Source: Neocallimastix lanati (nom. inval.) | Lineage: Eukaryota > Neocallimastigomycota > Neocallimastigomycetes > Neocallimastigales > Neocallimastigaceae | Length of the DNA stretch: 12,500 nucleotides | NCBI GenBank assembly: GCA_016946835.1 | Contig: JACVTC010000100.1 | Coordinates: forward strand, 150,001-162,500 | Direction: 5' to 3' | Shown: piece by piece, positions 1 to 9,309 of the stretch | Layout: every line of letters starts with the position of its first letter | Position numbering within the stretch: position 1 is the first letter of the stretch | Notes under the pieces: model-generated | What the model saw: only the letters and a program-made list of their open reading frames with translations | Databases searched by the model: none | What the model was told of the DNA's origin: nothing | Position numbers and translations under genes: made by a program

Positions 1-650
1 ACATTTGTTCTGGATATATACTGAAAAAGCCATCGATATTTTATATTTATATTTTATATATTAATAAAAAATAAAAATTACTTTAAATTATATATATATA
101 TATATTTGGTTATTTTAAATTATTTAATTTTATAGTTAATATTCGTAATGGTGCTTTTTAAAAAAAAAATTACTAAAATAAAGTAAACTAAACATTTTCT
201 TATTTAGAGAAATTATTAATTTTATTTCACTAAATTTCATTTGTTATTAAAATAGTTTTAAAGCCATTCATTAAATATTATAAAATAAAAGTAAAATTTT
301 TGTTATTATTTATAAATAAATAATATAAAGAAGAACATTCTTTTTCAAATGAAAAAAAATATATAATTAAAAATATTTCTAATTTTATTTAATTAAAAAT
401 TTTATCATTTAATTTAATTTAAATTTCTATATTTCCATATAATTAGATAAATATTTGACAATTTGACATAAAATGTAAATAAAAACCTTAATAACTAATA
501 AAATAATTTTATTATTAAGCACGTGATTATATCATATTAATAACATAATAAAAATAAATGTGATATAATTTGTATCAAAACATAAATTTATTTTAGATCA
601 ATATTTTATTTAAATTTAAATTTATTAATATTTTAATTATATTTATTTTC
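1..650. other. AT desert, no gene seen
   Basis: This stretch is almost entirely A and T with short (TA)n runs, for example around 91-105, and frequent stops in all six frames. It lies just beyond the last recognisable piece of the copia relic (about 655), where reverse transcriptase sequence would be expected next. I looked for reverse transcriptase motifs on the minus strand and found none I could defend, so the element is either truncated here or decayed beyond recognition. Confidence 0.6.
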
Positions 651-654
651 TCTA

Positions 655-1509
655 AAGATTTTTATTCGTAAATGTAATATATTTAATTGAATGTGGAAAT
701 CTATTGTGTGTATAATTAGTAGTGTCTATCGCATATTACCAGAATTTTCGGCTTAATTTTGATTCAATTAAATTGGATTTTTGAGGAATTAATACGAGTA
801 CCATATATGTGTTCAGTATGGTCGTTTTGTTGGGGATTATATAGGATGGTAAATTGTTAGATAATTCCGTTATTAGAATAATTTTTATTGAACTTGTGAT
901 TTGAAAATTCAGATCTATTATCGAAACGAATGTATTTTATTGATTTATTAAAAATGTTTTTAATTTCTAATAACCAATAATAAAATTTGTCGAAAGTATT
1001 ATTTTTATTGTCAAGAAAATAGACCTAGGTGTACACTTGATATTCATATAATGAAAATATTTTGTTTGTTTGATTGTATAATTATAACTCATTTACTATA
1101 TTGGTTGTTAATAGTTCCACAAGAATCATCTTTGTTTTTTGAAAAATATTATTTCGTAATATTATTATGTAAGTTTACTGACTGATGTAACGTTTTTATT
1201 TATTTCTGGAATATAATATACATCATTTAAGGTAATATCATTATTACTGATATATCATGTAAATGTTCCTTTTTAAATATTGATGTCACCGTCTTCCCAT
1301 TAAGGAATAAAACCTCATCATTACATTTGTAGAGTTTTTTTTAAGTAATTTTAGTGATATTACTATGTGTAAGGATGAACCAGAATCAAGGATCCATTAG
1401 GACATGTTATTTTGTATTTTATTTTCTAGTAAGATTTTAGTTGTGATGCATTTTAGATCGTGATCACCAACTGAACTGTAATCATTTGAGAAAATATTTG
1501 AATAATTCC

Positions 1510-1578
<69 letters not shown>

Positions 1579-1660
1579 TTTCAATTGAATTTATCTGCTT
1601 GTCGAATTTATTGTGGTTACTGTTATTATTTCTTTTATTATTTTGATATTTTTTATTCAT
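655..1660 (-). pseudogene. Ty1/copia retrotransposon pol remnant (protease + integrase)
   Basis: This is a decayed Gag-Pol polyprotein, read from high to low coordinates. First comes an Asn-rich stretch with about 21 AAT-encoded Asn (1513-1576). Next is the aspartic protease, WILDSGSSLHI at 1364-1396, with its catalytic Asp codon at 1385-1387. The protease C-terminal part reads NDVYYIPEINKN then SVSKLT (about 1169-1235). The integrase core starts with DSCGTIN (D at 1125-1127), then VYFLDNKNNTFDKF, then FDNRSEF (D at 920-922), then NPQQNDHTEHIYGT (E at 812-814). Exactly 35 residues separate the second Asp from the Glu, the copia DD35E spacing. After a frameshift near 752 the frame reads RKFW, then YAIDTTNYTHNR. 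Stops interrupt it at 1397-1399 (just before W of the protease), within YT*VYFL, and in GII*QFT. The Gag-pre-integrase zinc region between protease and integrase is missing. No LTRs were found. It is not functional; the family call is strong, the outer limits are not. Confidence 0.9.
1513..1576. repeat. (ATT)n/(AAT)n microsatellite, about 21 units
   Basis: This is an uninterrupted trinucleotide repeat. On the minus strand it encodes a run of about 21 Asn in the reading frame that leads to the copia protease DSG motif, so it lies inside former coding sequence, not in a spacer. On the plus strand the same repeat would read as poly-Tyr, which is a shadow. Confidence 0.95.
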
Positions 1661-1903
1661 ATTTAAATTTCATTTTCTTTTATTTATATAAAATTGTTTA
1701 ACATTTTATATCATTATTCATTTTAAATATTTTTAATAAATTCTACACATTTTCTTGGATATATATATGTATATTGTTTTTATAGATAAAAATTATAAAA
1801 TATATTTTTTTATTAAAAAATAACATTAAAAAAAAAAAAAAAAAGAATAGCATATGAATAATTATTATATATATATATTATTTAAGAGGTTTAATACTTA
1901 ACA

Positions 1904-1976
1904 TAAACTTTAGCTCAGTTTTGGAAAGATTGAGACTCTTAATCTTTTAATACATAAAAGTACACATAATAATGAT
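1904..1976 (+). pseudogene. Decayed tRNA-Lys(CTT)-like sequence
   Basis: The segment starting at 1911 reads TAGCTCAGTTTTGG, which matches the conserved position 8 to D-loop block of eukaryotic tRNAs. It is followed by TGAGA-CTCTTAA-TCTTT at 1931-1947, an anticodon arm whose 7-base loop puts CTT (Lys) at 1938-1940 with T before it and A after it. The 3' side of the anticodon stem has a G-T wobble and a mismatch, the D stem no longer closes, the acceptor 5' strand is all A/T plus one C, and no GGTTCGA-type T arm is seen. I read it as a dead tRNA-Lys gene or a tRNA-derived SINE head. The ends assume standard tRNA length. A chance match is possible but unlikely, given how few G and C occur around it. 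Confidence 0.5.
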
Positions 1977-2385
1977 TAATAAATAAATAAATAAAAAGTC
2001 TTTAATAAATATTTAATAAATAATAAAATTACTCATATTAAGTAGTGTATATTTTAATAGTAATAACTATTTATTTAATAATAAATTAACTTGTCATTAA
2101 TCATATTACTTATACCTAAATCTTAAATAAATATTAAAAAAAAATTATTATCTAAAATTAAAAAATAATAGATGTTAATAAACAAACTAATAAATAAGAT
2201 AAATTAAATTAAATTAAATCGGACATAATGATTTGTAACCTATTAAAAAAAAAAAAGAAAAAAAAAATAATATAATAAAAAATAACAAGGAATAGTAGAC
2301 GATGTTGATACATTTAAAAGTTTATAGTTTATTATATTAATATTAAATAAATATGATTATAATATAATGTAGGATATAACAAGTC

Positions 2386-2419
2386 TAATCATATATGAAT
2401 GGATATTCATATATGATTA
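2386..2419. repeat. 15-bp perfect inverted repeat, 4-nt loop
   Basis: The left arm TAATCATATATGAAT (2386-2400) is the exact reverse complement of the right arm ATTCATATATGATTA (2405-2419), separated by GGAT. Two G/C positions in each arm make it better than the background of accidental AT palindromes. The 12-mer ATATGATTATAA also occurs just outside at 2352-2363 and again at 2411-2422. Confidence 0.85.
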
Positions 2420-3501
2420 TAAAGAAAGTAATGAACTTGTAATTAAATTTGAAAATATTATATACCATTATTTTTATTCTTTATATCTCATTTCAAGGTA
2501 TATATTAAAAGTTATGATAGAGCTTTTACAATTTTAATAATTAAAATAATAAAAATTTCATATTAATTTTATTATTGTCATTTATAAGGGCTGTATTCTT
2601 TATAGTAAAGAAAATTATATTATCAAAAACATATAGTTGTTCTCATATTAGGTTGTAACTAATTCATCCATTATTATACGAATAAGCTCTAGAAATACTG
2701 AAATAATAATGATTATTAAAATAGGGGTTGATGTATTTATTAATAATAATAATAATAACAACAATAATAATAAAATTTAATTATTATGATAATTATTATT
2801 GATATTATAATATTTTAAATATTTTAATAATAATATTAGTATTATTAAAATATTTAATAATATTAAAAAAATAAAAAAAATTGATTTGAAACAATTAGTC
2901 TTACTACAACTTTATTGGAATTAATTCATACGTTAAAAATTGGTAGATGAAATGGATGAAGTTAAGAACAATAAAAGGAAAGTAAATTAATAAAAAAAAA
3001 AAATTAAAAAAAAAATTTTTTTTTTTTTTTCCTTTTCCATATCCTTTCTTAGATATATATAAGATAGGAAATACAAAAAACTATATATTTATAATTTAAT
3101 AATTTAAATTTTAATAGAATATATATATATATATTAAAAAAAAAAAAAAAAAAAACAACCTTAATAATAGTTAATAATAAATTATAAAATTAATTCTATA
3201 TAAATAATAAATGTTGTATTTACTAAAAATAATATAGATTGACAAATATTAATTAAGAATGTCTTTTTTAGAATTTATATGAAAATTGTTAGAACATCTG
3301 TGATAATTTCAATAGACAATTATATGAAGATAATATTAATATAAATATATATTCATTGCACTTATAGAAATTGTGGGTATTTGAACTCTTATTGAATATT
3401 TCAATATTTATTTATTTTTAAATATTTTTTTTTGTTTTATTTTATTAAAGCGTAAAATTGATTTATAAAAATATTTCATTCTATTTCATCATAAAAAAAA
3501 G

Positions 3502-3525
3502 TATATATATATATATATATATATA
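3502..3525. repeat. (TA)n microsatellite
   Basis: An uninterrupted TA dinucleotide run of about 12 units directly follows an A8-G stretch. It is non-coding and typical of this window. Confidence 0.9.
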
Positions 3526-3716
3526 ATTTTTTTTAAACTAGGAAGAGAATACAATTTCATTGCATTATTTATTAATTATTAAAAAGTATTTATTTACATA
3601 TTTATATATTTATTAAAAATAGTATATATATCTATTTATATTCTGTATAATATATAAAAATTTATACTACGAAAAAGTCTTCCAAAAATTTTAATAAATG
3701 TATTTTATTAATGCAT

Positions 3717-3730
3717 TATATATATATGTA

Positions 3731-3791
<61 letters not shown>
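3717..3791. repeat. (TA)n followed by T45 homopolymer
   Basis: A TA run with one TG interruption (around 3727) passes directly into 45 consecutive T at 3747-3791, the longest homopolymer in the window. Tracts of this length are usually nucleosome-poor and are prone to length error in sequencing, so the exact count may not be reliable. Confidence 0.9.
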
Positions 3792-3792
<1 letters not shown>

Positions 3793-3971
3793 AGAGGAAG
3801 AAAATAATTCTTTAGTATAAATAAAATAAAAGAAGAAATAAAATTTTAAAATTTAAAAATTATAATTTCTAAATTAGGAATAATAATATAATTATGTAAT
3901 TCATGAACTATATATTTATTATAAATGATAGAAAAGGATAAGCATTTAAAAAAAATAGTATAAAATAAGAA

Positions 3972-4075
3972 ATAATAAAATAAAATAAATAGTGAAGTAG
4001 TACAAAAGAGTAAAGTATTAATAAAAATAAAATAAAATAAATCGTGAAGTAGTATAAAAGAGTGAAGTATTAATT
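3972..4075. repeat. 52-bp tandem duplication
   Basis: Two adjacent units share an AAATAAAATAAAATAAAT lead followed by a GTGAAGTAGTA block, a short AAAAGAGT block and AAGTATTAAT. The GTGAAGTAG core begins at 3992 in the first unit and 4044 in the second, giving a period of 52. A few base differences separate the units (for example AGTGAAG versus CGTGAAG, and TAAAGT versus TGAAGT). It lies about 530 bp past the end of the CotH-like gene. Confidence 0.85.
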
Positions 4076-4426
4076 AAAAAAAAAATAAAGTAAAATACAT
4101 TTAAATATAGAATTATTAAAATAATAATTTTATATTCTAAAAGATCATTTATATTATTACTTCTATTATAAAACATAAAAGTATTTATATAATAAAAATT
4201 CTTTTTTATTATTCAACTAGTTTTACTAATGATTAATAATCTAAATTTTAATCAAAAAAAGAATTTTTTTTTTTTAAAGTATTATTCAAAAATTTAAATA
4301 TTTTAAAATAATAGTATGTTCATTTTTATTTATAATTTTTGAAAGAAAAAAAAATATTTTTTTCAAAGTCAAAAATATTTATCTATTATTGATAACAGAA
4401 AAAATAAATAACAATTTAACAAAATT

Positions 4427-4450
4427 AAAAAAAAAAAAAAAAAAAAAAAA
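4427..4450. repeat. A24 homopolymer
   Basis: This uninterrupted poly-A on the plus strand lies about 155 bp beyond the stop codon of the minus-strand CotH-like gene, where it reads as poly-T. It could lie in or just past the 3' UTR. Confidence 0.85.
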
Positions 4451-4603
4451 GAATATATAAATATAAAAATTAGAAAAAAAATAATAAACATATTGTATGT
4501 ATATTAATCAAAATTATGTAATTATATTAAATAAATTTTAATGATATAAAAAATTATATTATCAATTTTAAAATCTTAAACGAAGATCTTATAATTTAGA
4601 AAA

Positions 4604-6145
4604 TTACTCTAGTAATTTATTGAGTTGATCGGTTAATTTCTTAATTTTTTCCTTAATCATTTCGGTAAAAAGAGTTTTGAGTTTCTCTTTAAGATCTGCA
4701 ATTTGTTGCTTAAGTTCATCAATGGATTGATTTAAGGCTCTTTTCTTACGATAGATTTTAGCATCTGTAAGAAGCTGATTTTTATCGAATTTATAATGCT
4801 CACAGACAGCATCAAATTTTGTTTGAATAAATTTCTTTAATCCAATATTACCATTAATATTTTCGTATTTTGTAGCATCCCAAAACATATCCATTGTATA
4901 ACGATTAATTTGACCTATGGTATTAACTTGACCAGGATAATTACCATCAGCATCTGGGGTAATATCTTTTTGAACATAAGGAGCTACAAATTCAGCCAAT
5001 TCATCAATTCTTGGGAAAAGTTCATCTGGATTGAAACCAGTGACCATCATTTCTCTTAATACTTTCTTAAAATTTTCTTGATCATGATAATATAAGACTT
5101 CTACAATAGGTTTACGATTACCCGGGACAGACCAATCATCAAATTTAACTTTAGCATATTCCAAGACATCGTTATGCTTTTGAATATCAAATTGAGCCTT
5201 AGCAATAGCTCCTTCAAATTGAGAAAGGAAAATGGTATCAAAATCATGAAGAAGGATTTGCCATTTACCATTAGATTGTTGATATAAATGATAATTATTA
5301 CCAGAAACTAAAAAATGATCAAATGATGAAAATAAATATTCACTAATAATGGATTTACGGGCAGTTTCAACATCAACATATTTGCTAAGTTCTTTAACCG
5401 AAGTCAAATTATAAATTTTAGTGAAGGTATCACGAAGCGGTTCAGTATAATTTAGATATTCATCCTCTTCATTTTTGCATAGAAGAACATTTTCTGGAGT
5501 GAAATCACCAATTTCTCCACAATCATAGAGAGTTTTGACCTCTTCTTCTTCAGGTATATCATAATGGGATTTAATCCAAGAAGGTTTTATAGCATCAATT
5601 AAAATATACAAACCATAATAATGATCATTGACATAAAGTTCACAGAAAGTCTCTTGAATGGATGGAATGTCCCATTTATTTAATAAATCAACGGCTAACT
5701 TTGAACGAAAATGGGTTACGTCCATATAATCCGATCTTAAACGCATATTATTGATACCCAAGAAAGTTTGCTTTTTTTTCAATTTTAAATTAAAGCCTAA
5801 TTTTGAAAATGTTCTTCCATAATTACCACCGACCTTCAACCTGACATTTTCAAAACTTTGAGTTTCATCATTTATAGTAAAATTAACGCCTACTTTTGTT
5901 TCATATTTTAAATCTTCTGGTAATTTACCATGATATTTCATACCGAATTCTAGAAGTGACATTTGTGATTCTTCAATCATTTGGTCATATTGCTCATTGG
6001 TCATTATAATTTTAACAGTTATGACATTACCTTCAATGGCGTTGAAGGAACGAGTAGTTCCTTTTAAGTAATCAGCTATGTTTGCATAACAACAACCAAT
6101 AATACTTAATAATAAGAATAAATATTCTTTATTAAATAATAACAT
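4604..6145 (-). CDS. Secreted CotH-kinase-like protein
   Basis: This intact single-exon gene encodes 513 residues, ATG to TAA. Residues 1-21 form a signal peptide (hydrophobic LFLLLSIIGCCYA, likely cut before NIADYL), so it should enter the secretory path. Residues about 95-310 match the CotH kinase family: VRLKVGGNYGRTFSKLGFNL (101-120), LRSDYMDVTHFRSKLA (136-151), ELYVNDHYYGLYILID (169-184), then FDHFLVSGNNYHLYQ (275-289) and WQILLHDFDTIF (295-306). By comparison with bacterial CotH, D276 and the HDFD Asp residues (301, 303) are candidates for nucleotide/metal binding; this is inference. The C-terminus (468-513) is a Lys/Glu/Leu-rich predicted coiled coil. N-glycosylation sequons occur at 88, 232, 246 and 472. 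No fungal dockerin or transmembrane anchor is seen, so it is probably secreted but not cellulosome-bound. Bacterial CotH phosphorylates spore-coat proteins and Mucorales CotH act at the cell surface; the role in gut fungi, where the family is expanded, is not settled. The start is supported by the signal peptide and an A-rich context. Confidence 0.93.
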   Translation of the reverse strand: MLLFNKEYLFLLLSIIGCCYANIADYLKGTTRSFNAIEGNVITVKIIMTNEQYDQMIEESQMSLLEFGMKYHGKLPEDLKYETKVGVNFTINDETQSFENVRLKVGGNYGRTFSKLGFNLKLKKKQTFLGINNMRLRSDYMDVTHFRSKLAVDLLNKWDIPSIQETFCELYVNDHYYGLYILIDAIKPSWIKSHYDIPEEEEVKTLYDCGEIGDFTPENVLLCKNEEDEYLNYTEPLRDTFTKIYNLTSVKELSKYVDVETARKSIISEYLFSSFDHFLVSGNNYHLYQQSNGKWQILLHDFDTIFLSQFEGAIAKAQFDIQKHNDVLEYAKVKFDDWSVPGNRKPIVEVLYYHDQENFKKVLREMMVTGFNPDELFPRIDELAEFVAPYVQKDITPDADGNYPGQVNTIGQINRYTMDMFWDATKYENINGNIGLKKFIQTKFDAVCEHYKFDKNQLLTDAKIYRKKRALNQSIDELKQQIADLKEKLKTLFTEMIKEKIKKLTDQLNKLLE

Positions 6146-6180
6146 TTCTTTTTTTACTTTGTAGTTAGAATTTTGAAATT

Positions 6181-6181
<1 letters not shown>

Positions 6182-6208
<27 letters not shown>
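6182..6208 (-). promoter_or_regulatory. Poly(dA:dT) tract upstream of the CotH-like gene
   Basis: A run of 27 T on the plus strand (poly-A on the coding strand) ends about 37 bp before the start codon. Poly(dA:dT) tracts near fungal promoters commonly keep nucleosomes away, so a promoter or 5' UTR role is plausible. Similar tracts are scattered across this window, including far from genes, so the position may be chance. No distinct TATA element can be separated from the AT background. Confidence 0.35.
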
Positions 6209-6211
<3 letters not shown>

Positions 6212-6520
6212 TTCTATCTAAAATTTATAAATTAATTATATTTTCATAAAAAAAATAAAAATAAATATGAAATTTAATAACTATTACTAAAAAAATTATA
6301 ATGAAAAAAAAAAAAATATTCGAAGCCTTTATTTTTATACTTTTTTTTTTAATAATAAATTTTTTATTTTTTTATTTTTTTTTTTTTTTATTAATAAAAA
6401 TTTTTAATTTTAATTTAATTTTATCAAAATAAATAAAAAAAATATAAAAAATTTAAATTCACCACATATATTTCAATGTAAAAATTTAAGATATTTTTTG
6501 ATAGAAAAAAAAATTAAATA

Positions 6521-6610
6521 AATAAATATAAATAAATATTAATAAATATAAATAAATATTAATAAATATAAATAAATATAAATAAATATAAATAAATATA
6601 AATAAATATA
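6521..6610. repeat. 10-bp minisatellite AATAAATAT(A/T), 9 units
   Basis: Nine units of AATAAATATA or AATAAATATT follow one another with no change of phase. Only the last base varies (units 2 and 4 end in T). The period is close to one DNA helical turn. It lies about 375-465 bp upstream of the CotH-like start codon. Confidence 0.95.
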
Positions 6611-6889
6611 ATGTATATAAAAATTTTTTTTATGAAAAGAATATGTTATAAATATATTAATTAAATAATTTCTATATAATAAATAATATATTATATTCCA
6701 TATATAAATCCATTGAATGAATGATTTAACAATAATTTTAATATAATTAGTAATAATTAAGAAGAGATAATGATTTATCGATTATTTATTCCTTCATTTA
6801 CTTAAAAAGAATAAAAAATTCTACGCAAACAAAAAAAAACTTTTAAAAACGGAAAACCATTGAAACGTTTAGAATCTTAAAAATATAAA

Positions 6890-6921
6890 AACAAACAAAA
6901 AACAAAAAACAAAAAACAAAA

Positions 6922-6952
<31 letters not shown>

Positions 6953-6953
6953 T
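6890..6953. repeat. (CAAAAAA)n followed by (TA)n
   Basis: Four or five CAAA/CAAAAAA units run into an A tract and then an uninterrupted TA run (about 6930-6953). Confidence 0.85.
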
Positions 6954-7778
6954 TTAATTAATTAAAATTAAAAGAAAAACTTTGAATTGTGTTGTATACA
7001 TTTTGTATGTATTCTGTATTACATTTTTTTTTTTACATTTTATAATCATTAAAGGATATATATATATTAAAGAATAAAAAAAAAAAATTTGAAATTGAAA
7101 TATTCATTGACATTGACATTGAGAGGATTAATAAAACAAAATAAAAAAAAAAATTATTATAGAAAATAAAATATAATACAGGACAATATGATAAATATAC
7201 AATAAAGCATAGTATTATATAAATTATTATTTATAATAAAATTTATTAAAATATAATTTATAAATATATTATTTATGGAAATTTTTTTTCTATTCTATTT
7301 TTTTTTTTTTAGCAACAATTCTAATAATATTGAACATTTTTATATTATTATCATAATCCGCTCTATATATTTATTTATTTACTTACATATTTACTTATTT
7401 ATTTATTTATTTTTAGTTTTTGCTCACTTTTTTTTAAAAAAAAAAAATGTTGATTCATACATTTTTTTTTAATTAAAATAAAAAAAAAAAAATTCCACTA
7501 TTTTCATATCTATAAATTCACAATATATTTTAATATATGTTAATTTAACAAATTCAATTGAAATTAAATTTAAATCATTGAAAAACCATTTATGCATACA
7601 TTAACAGAGAAAGGGATTAAACTTTTTAAAAAAGGTAAATAATAAAGAGTTTCGGAAAGGAAAGTTACCTTGAAGAAAAAACATTTAGAAAAAAGGTCTT
7701 TTTCAATTTAACAAATATCATAATATTAATAATTTGTTTAGTAAGAAAAATTATAATAAATTAATTCTTCATTATAAC

Positions 7779-7870
7779 TATTTATTATTTATTATTTATT
7801 ATTTATTATTTATTATTTATTATTTAATTATTTATTATTTATTATTTATTATTTATTATTTAATTATTTA
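7779..7870. repeat. 7-bp minisatellite TTTATTA in two blocks
   Basis: Units of TTTATTA repeat about seven times, are broken by TTTAATTA, repeat about five more times, and are broken again by the same TTTAATTATTTA. The repeated terminator suggests that a block of several units was itself duplicated. Confidence 0.9.
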
Positions 7871-8190
7871 AAGAGTTATTATATATTATTATAAAAAAGT
7901 ATAATTCCAAAGTATCATTTCTAATAATTTATTATTATTTAATATTATTATTATTATTATTTATTATCTATAATATCATATAATTTATAGTATATGATAA
8001 TAAATATTTTCATCCTTAAAAATTATTTGTTTGGTATTACTAATAATAAATAATAAAATTAAATAATTAATAATTAATAATTGTTGTTTTGTTGTTTTGT
8101 TGGTTGTGAATATGACAAAGAGAATAAATTTTAATATAAATTTTTGATTTTTGATTAATTTTTTTTTTAAACATTTAATTAATTATCTTA

Positions 8191-8422
<232 letters not shown>

Positions 8423-8612
8423 TTTAAAAGTTATGTGATACAGTTCATTTGAATTCTTTTTTTAATATTTCAATATATTATTTTTTATATGGATAAATTA
8501 TTTACTATATTAATCATATAGTAATTTTAAAAAAAGCCTTTACATTCCAATATATATAATAGATATATATTAATAGAAAACTTTAATTTTTTTTTTTAAG
8601 GTGAATTATTTC

Positions 8613-8637
8613 AAAAAAAAAAAAAAAAAAAAAAAAA
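8613..8637. repeat. A25 homopolymer
   Basis: An uninterrupted run of 25 A. There is no adjacent retroposon body or target-site duplication that I can see, so it is treated as a simple repeat and not as a poly-A tail. Confidence 0.85.
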
Positions 8638-8937
8638 TTAAAAAAATTTTTTTTACGTGATGTGATTTCCACAATTTAAAATCTATACAAATTTATAATA
8701 AATTAAATGAAATTTTATTAAATTATTTTATATTTTATAATATTAATACGAATGGAGTTTAAATATGCATATACTAGAAATATTTTTTTCGATTAGCATT
8801 AAGAAAGCGATTAAATAATAATAATAAATAAAAAACAATAAATAGAAAAAAAAGAGAGAAAAGGTTTCTTTTCTATTATTCATTGAATTAATGATAAAAA
8901 TTAAAATAAGTAAAACCATCAAACTATTTAAACAAAG

Positions 8938-8965
8938 TTTTTTTTTTTTTTTTTTTTTTTTTTTT
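8938..8965. repeat. T28 homopolymer
   Basis: An uninterrupted run of 28 T about 90 bp before the first of the two 250-bp direct repeats. Confidence 0.85.
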
Positions 8966-9056
8966 CATTTTCTTCTATTATATATTAATAATAATAAAAA
9001 TTGAATTAAATGATAAAGGTTTGATTAAAAACACAAAATTTTTAATTATTTTAAGG

Positions 9057-9307
9057 GAAGGAATTTAAGTTGTAACTTATTCTTCATTTAATTATAATTT
9101 TATAGATACTTATTATTAATTAGTTTGCTATCACTAATATTAAATAAGCTTTCTTTTTAAAATAAGGATATTTCTATCCTTTTGAACTTTTTTTATACTA
9201 TTTAAATTACCATATTAAAATTAATAATTATTATTATCATATATTATCATATATGACTTTAACTGTAACATTATGTAACATAACATTAATTATCTTAATT
9301 ATTATTA
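9057..9307. repeat. Direct repeat, copy 1 (LTR-like)
   Basis: Copy 1 begins GAAGGAAT, continues TGTAACTTATTCTT (from 9071), CTATCACTAATATTAAATAA, AATAAGGATATTTCTATCC, and ends near TAACATTAATTATC. The same blocks in the same order recur in copy 2 at 9904-10157, at roughly 85% identity by eye with small indels. A 215-bp core from TGTAAC to a terminal CA can be drawn in both copies, but similarity runs slightly past both ends, so those are not proven LTR ends. No target-site duplication was found. Confidence 0.75.
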
Positions 9308-9309
9308 CT

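Larger units (their letters stand above)
1980..4600. other. AT desert with simple repeats, no gene seen
   Basis: No reading frame, splice-bounded exon or retroelement motif could be supported in this 2.6-kb stretch. It contains short repeat blocks: (AATTA)n near 2197-2219, A tracts at 2244-2269 with interruptions, ATA-type trinucleotides around 2740-2780, an A-then-T switch at 2991-3030, an A20 run at 3136-3155, (TA)n at 3502-3525, (TA)n plus T45 at 3717-3791, and A24 at 4427-4450. Slightly more complex islands occur at 2880-2980 and 3260-3400, but neither gives a recognisable protein. The part nearest 4600 should include the 3' end of the CotH-like transcript; no clear AATAAA signal is seen on the minus strand. 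Confidence 0.6.

Noticed and set aside
521-526. CACGTG palindrome (E-box-like)
   Set aside because: It is a single six-base site with no gene nearby to regulate.
1486-1701. Plus-strand open frame of 71 codons with poly-Tyr
   Set aside because: It is the opposite-strand reading of the ATT repeat inside the copia relic; the minus strand carries the recognisable protease.
1660-1760. Possible copia Gag zinc knuckle upstream of the Asn run
   Set aside because: A Cys codon and weakly similar spacing are visible on the minus strand, but the second Cys, the His and the last Cys are not all present and stops are frequent.
3260-3400. Possible coding scrap on the plus strand (NFNRQLYEDN and similar)
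   Set aside because: Open runs are short and interrupted, with no recognisable family; they are not distinguishable from chance.
7275-7472. Plus-strand open frame of 65 codons rich in Phe, Ile and Tyr
   Set aside because: It is T-rich low-complexity sequence with no domain, poor codon variety and simple repeats throughout; the frame is open because T runs encode Phe.
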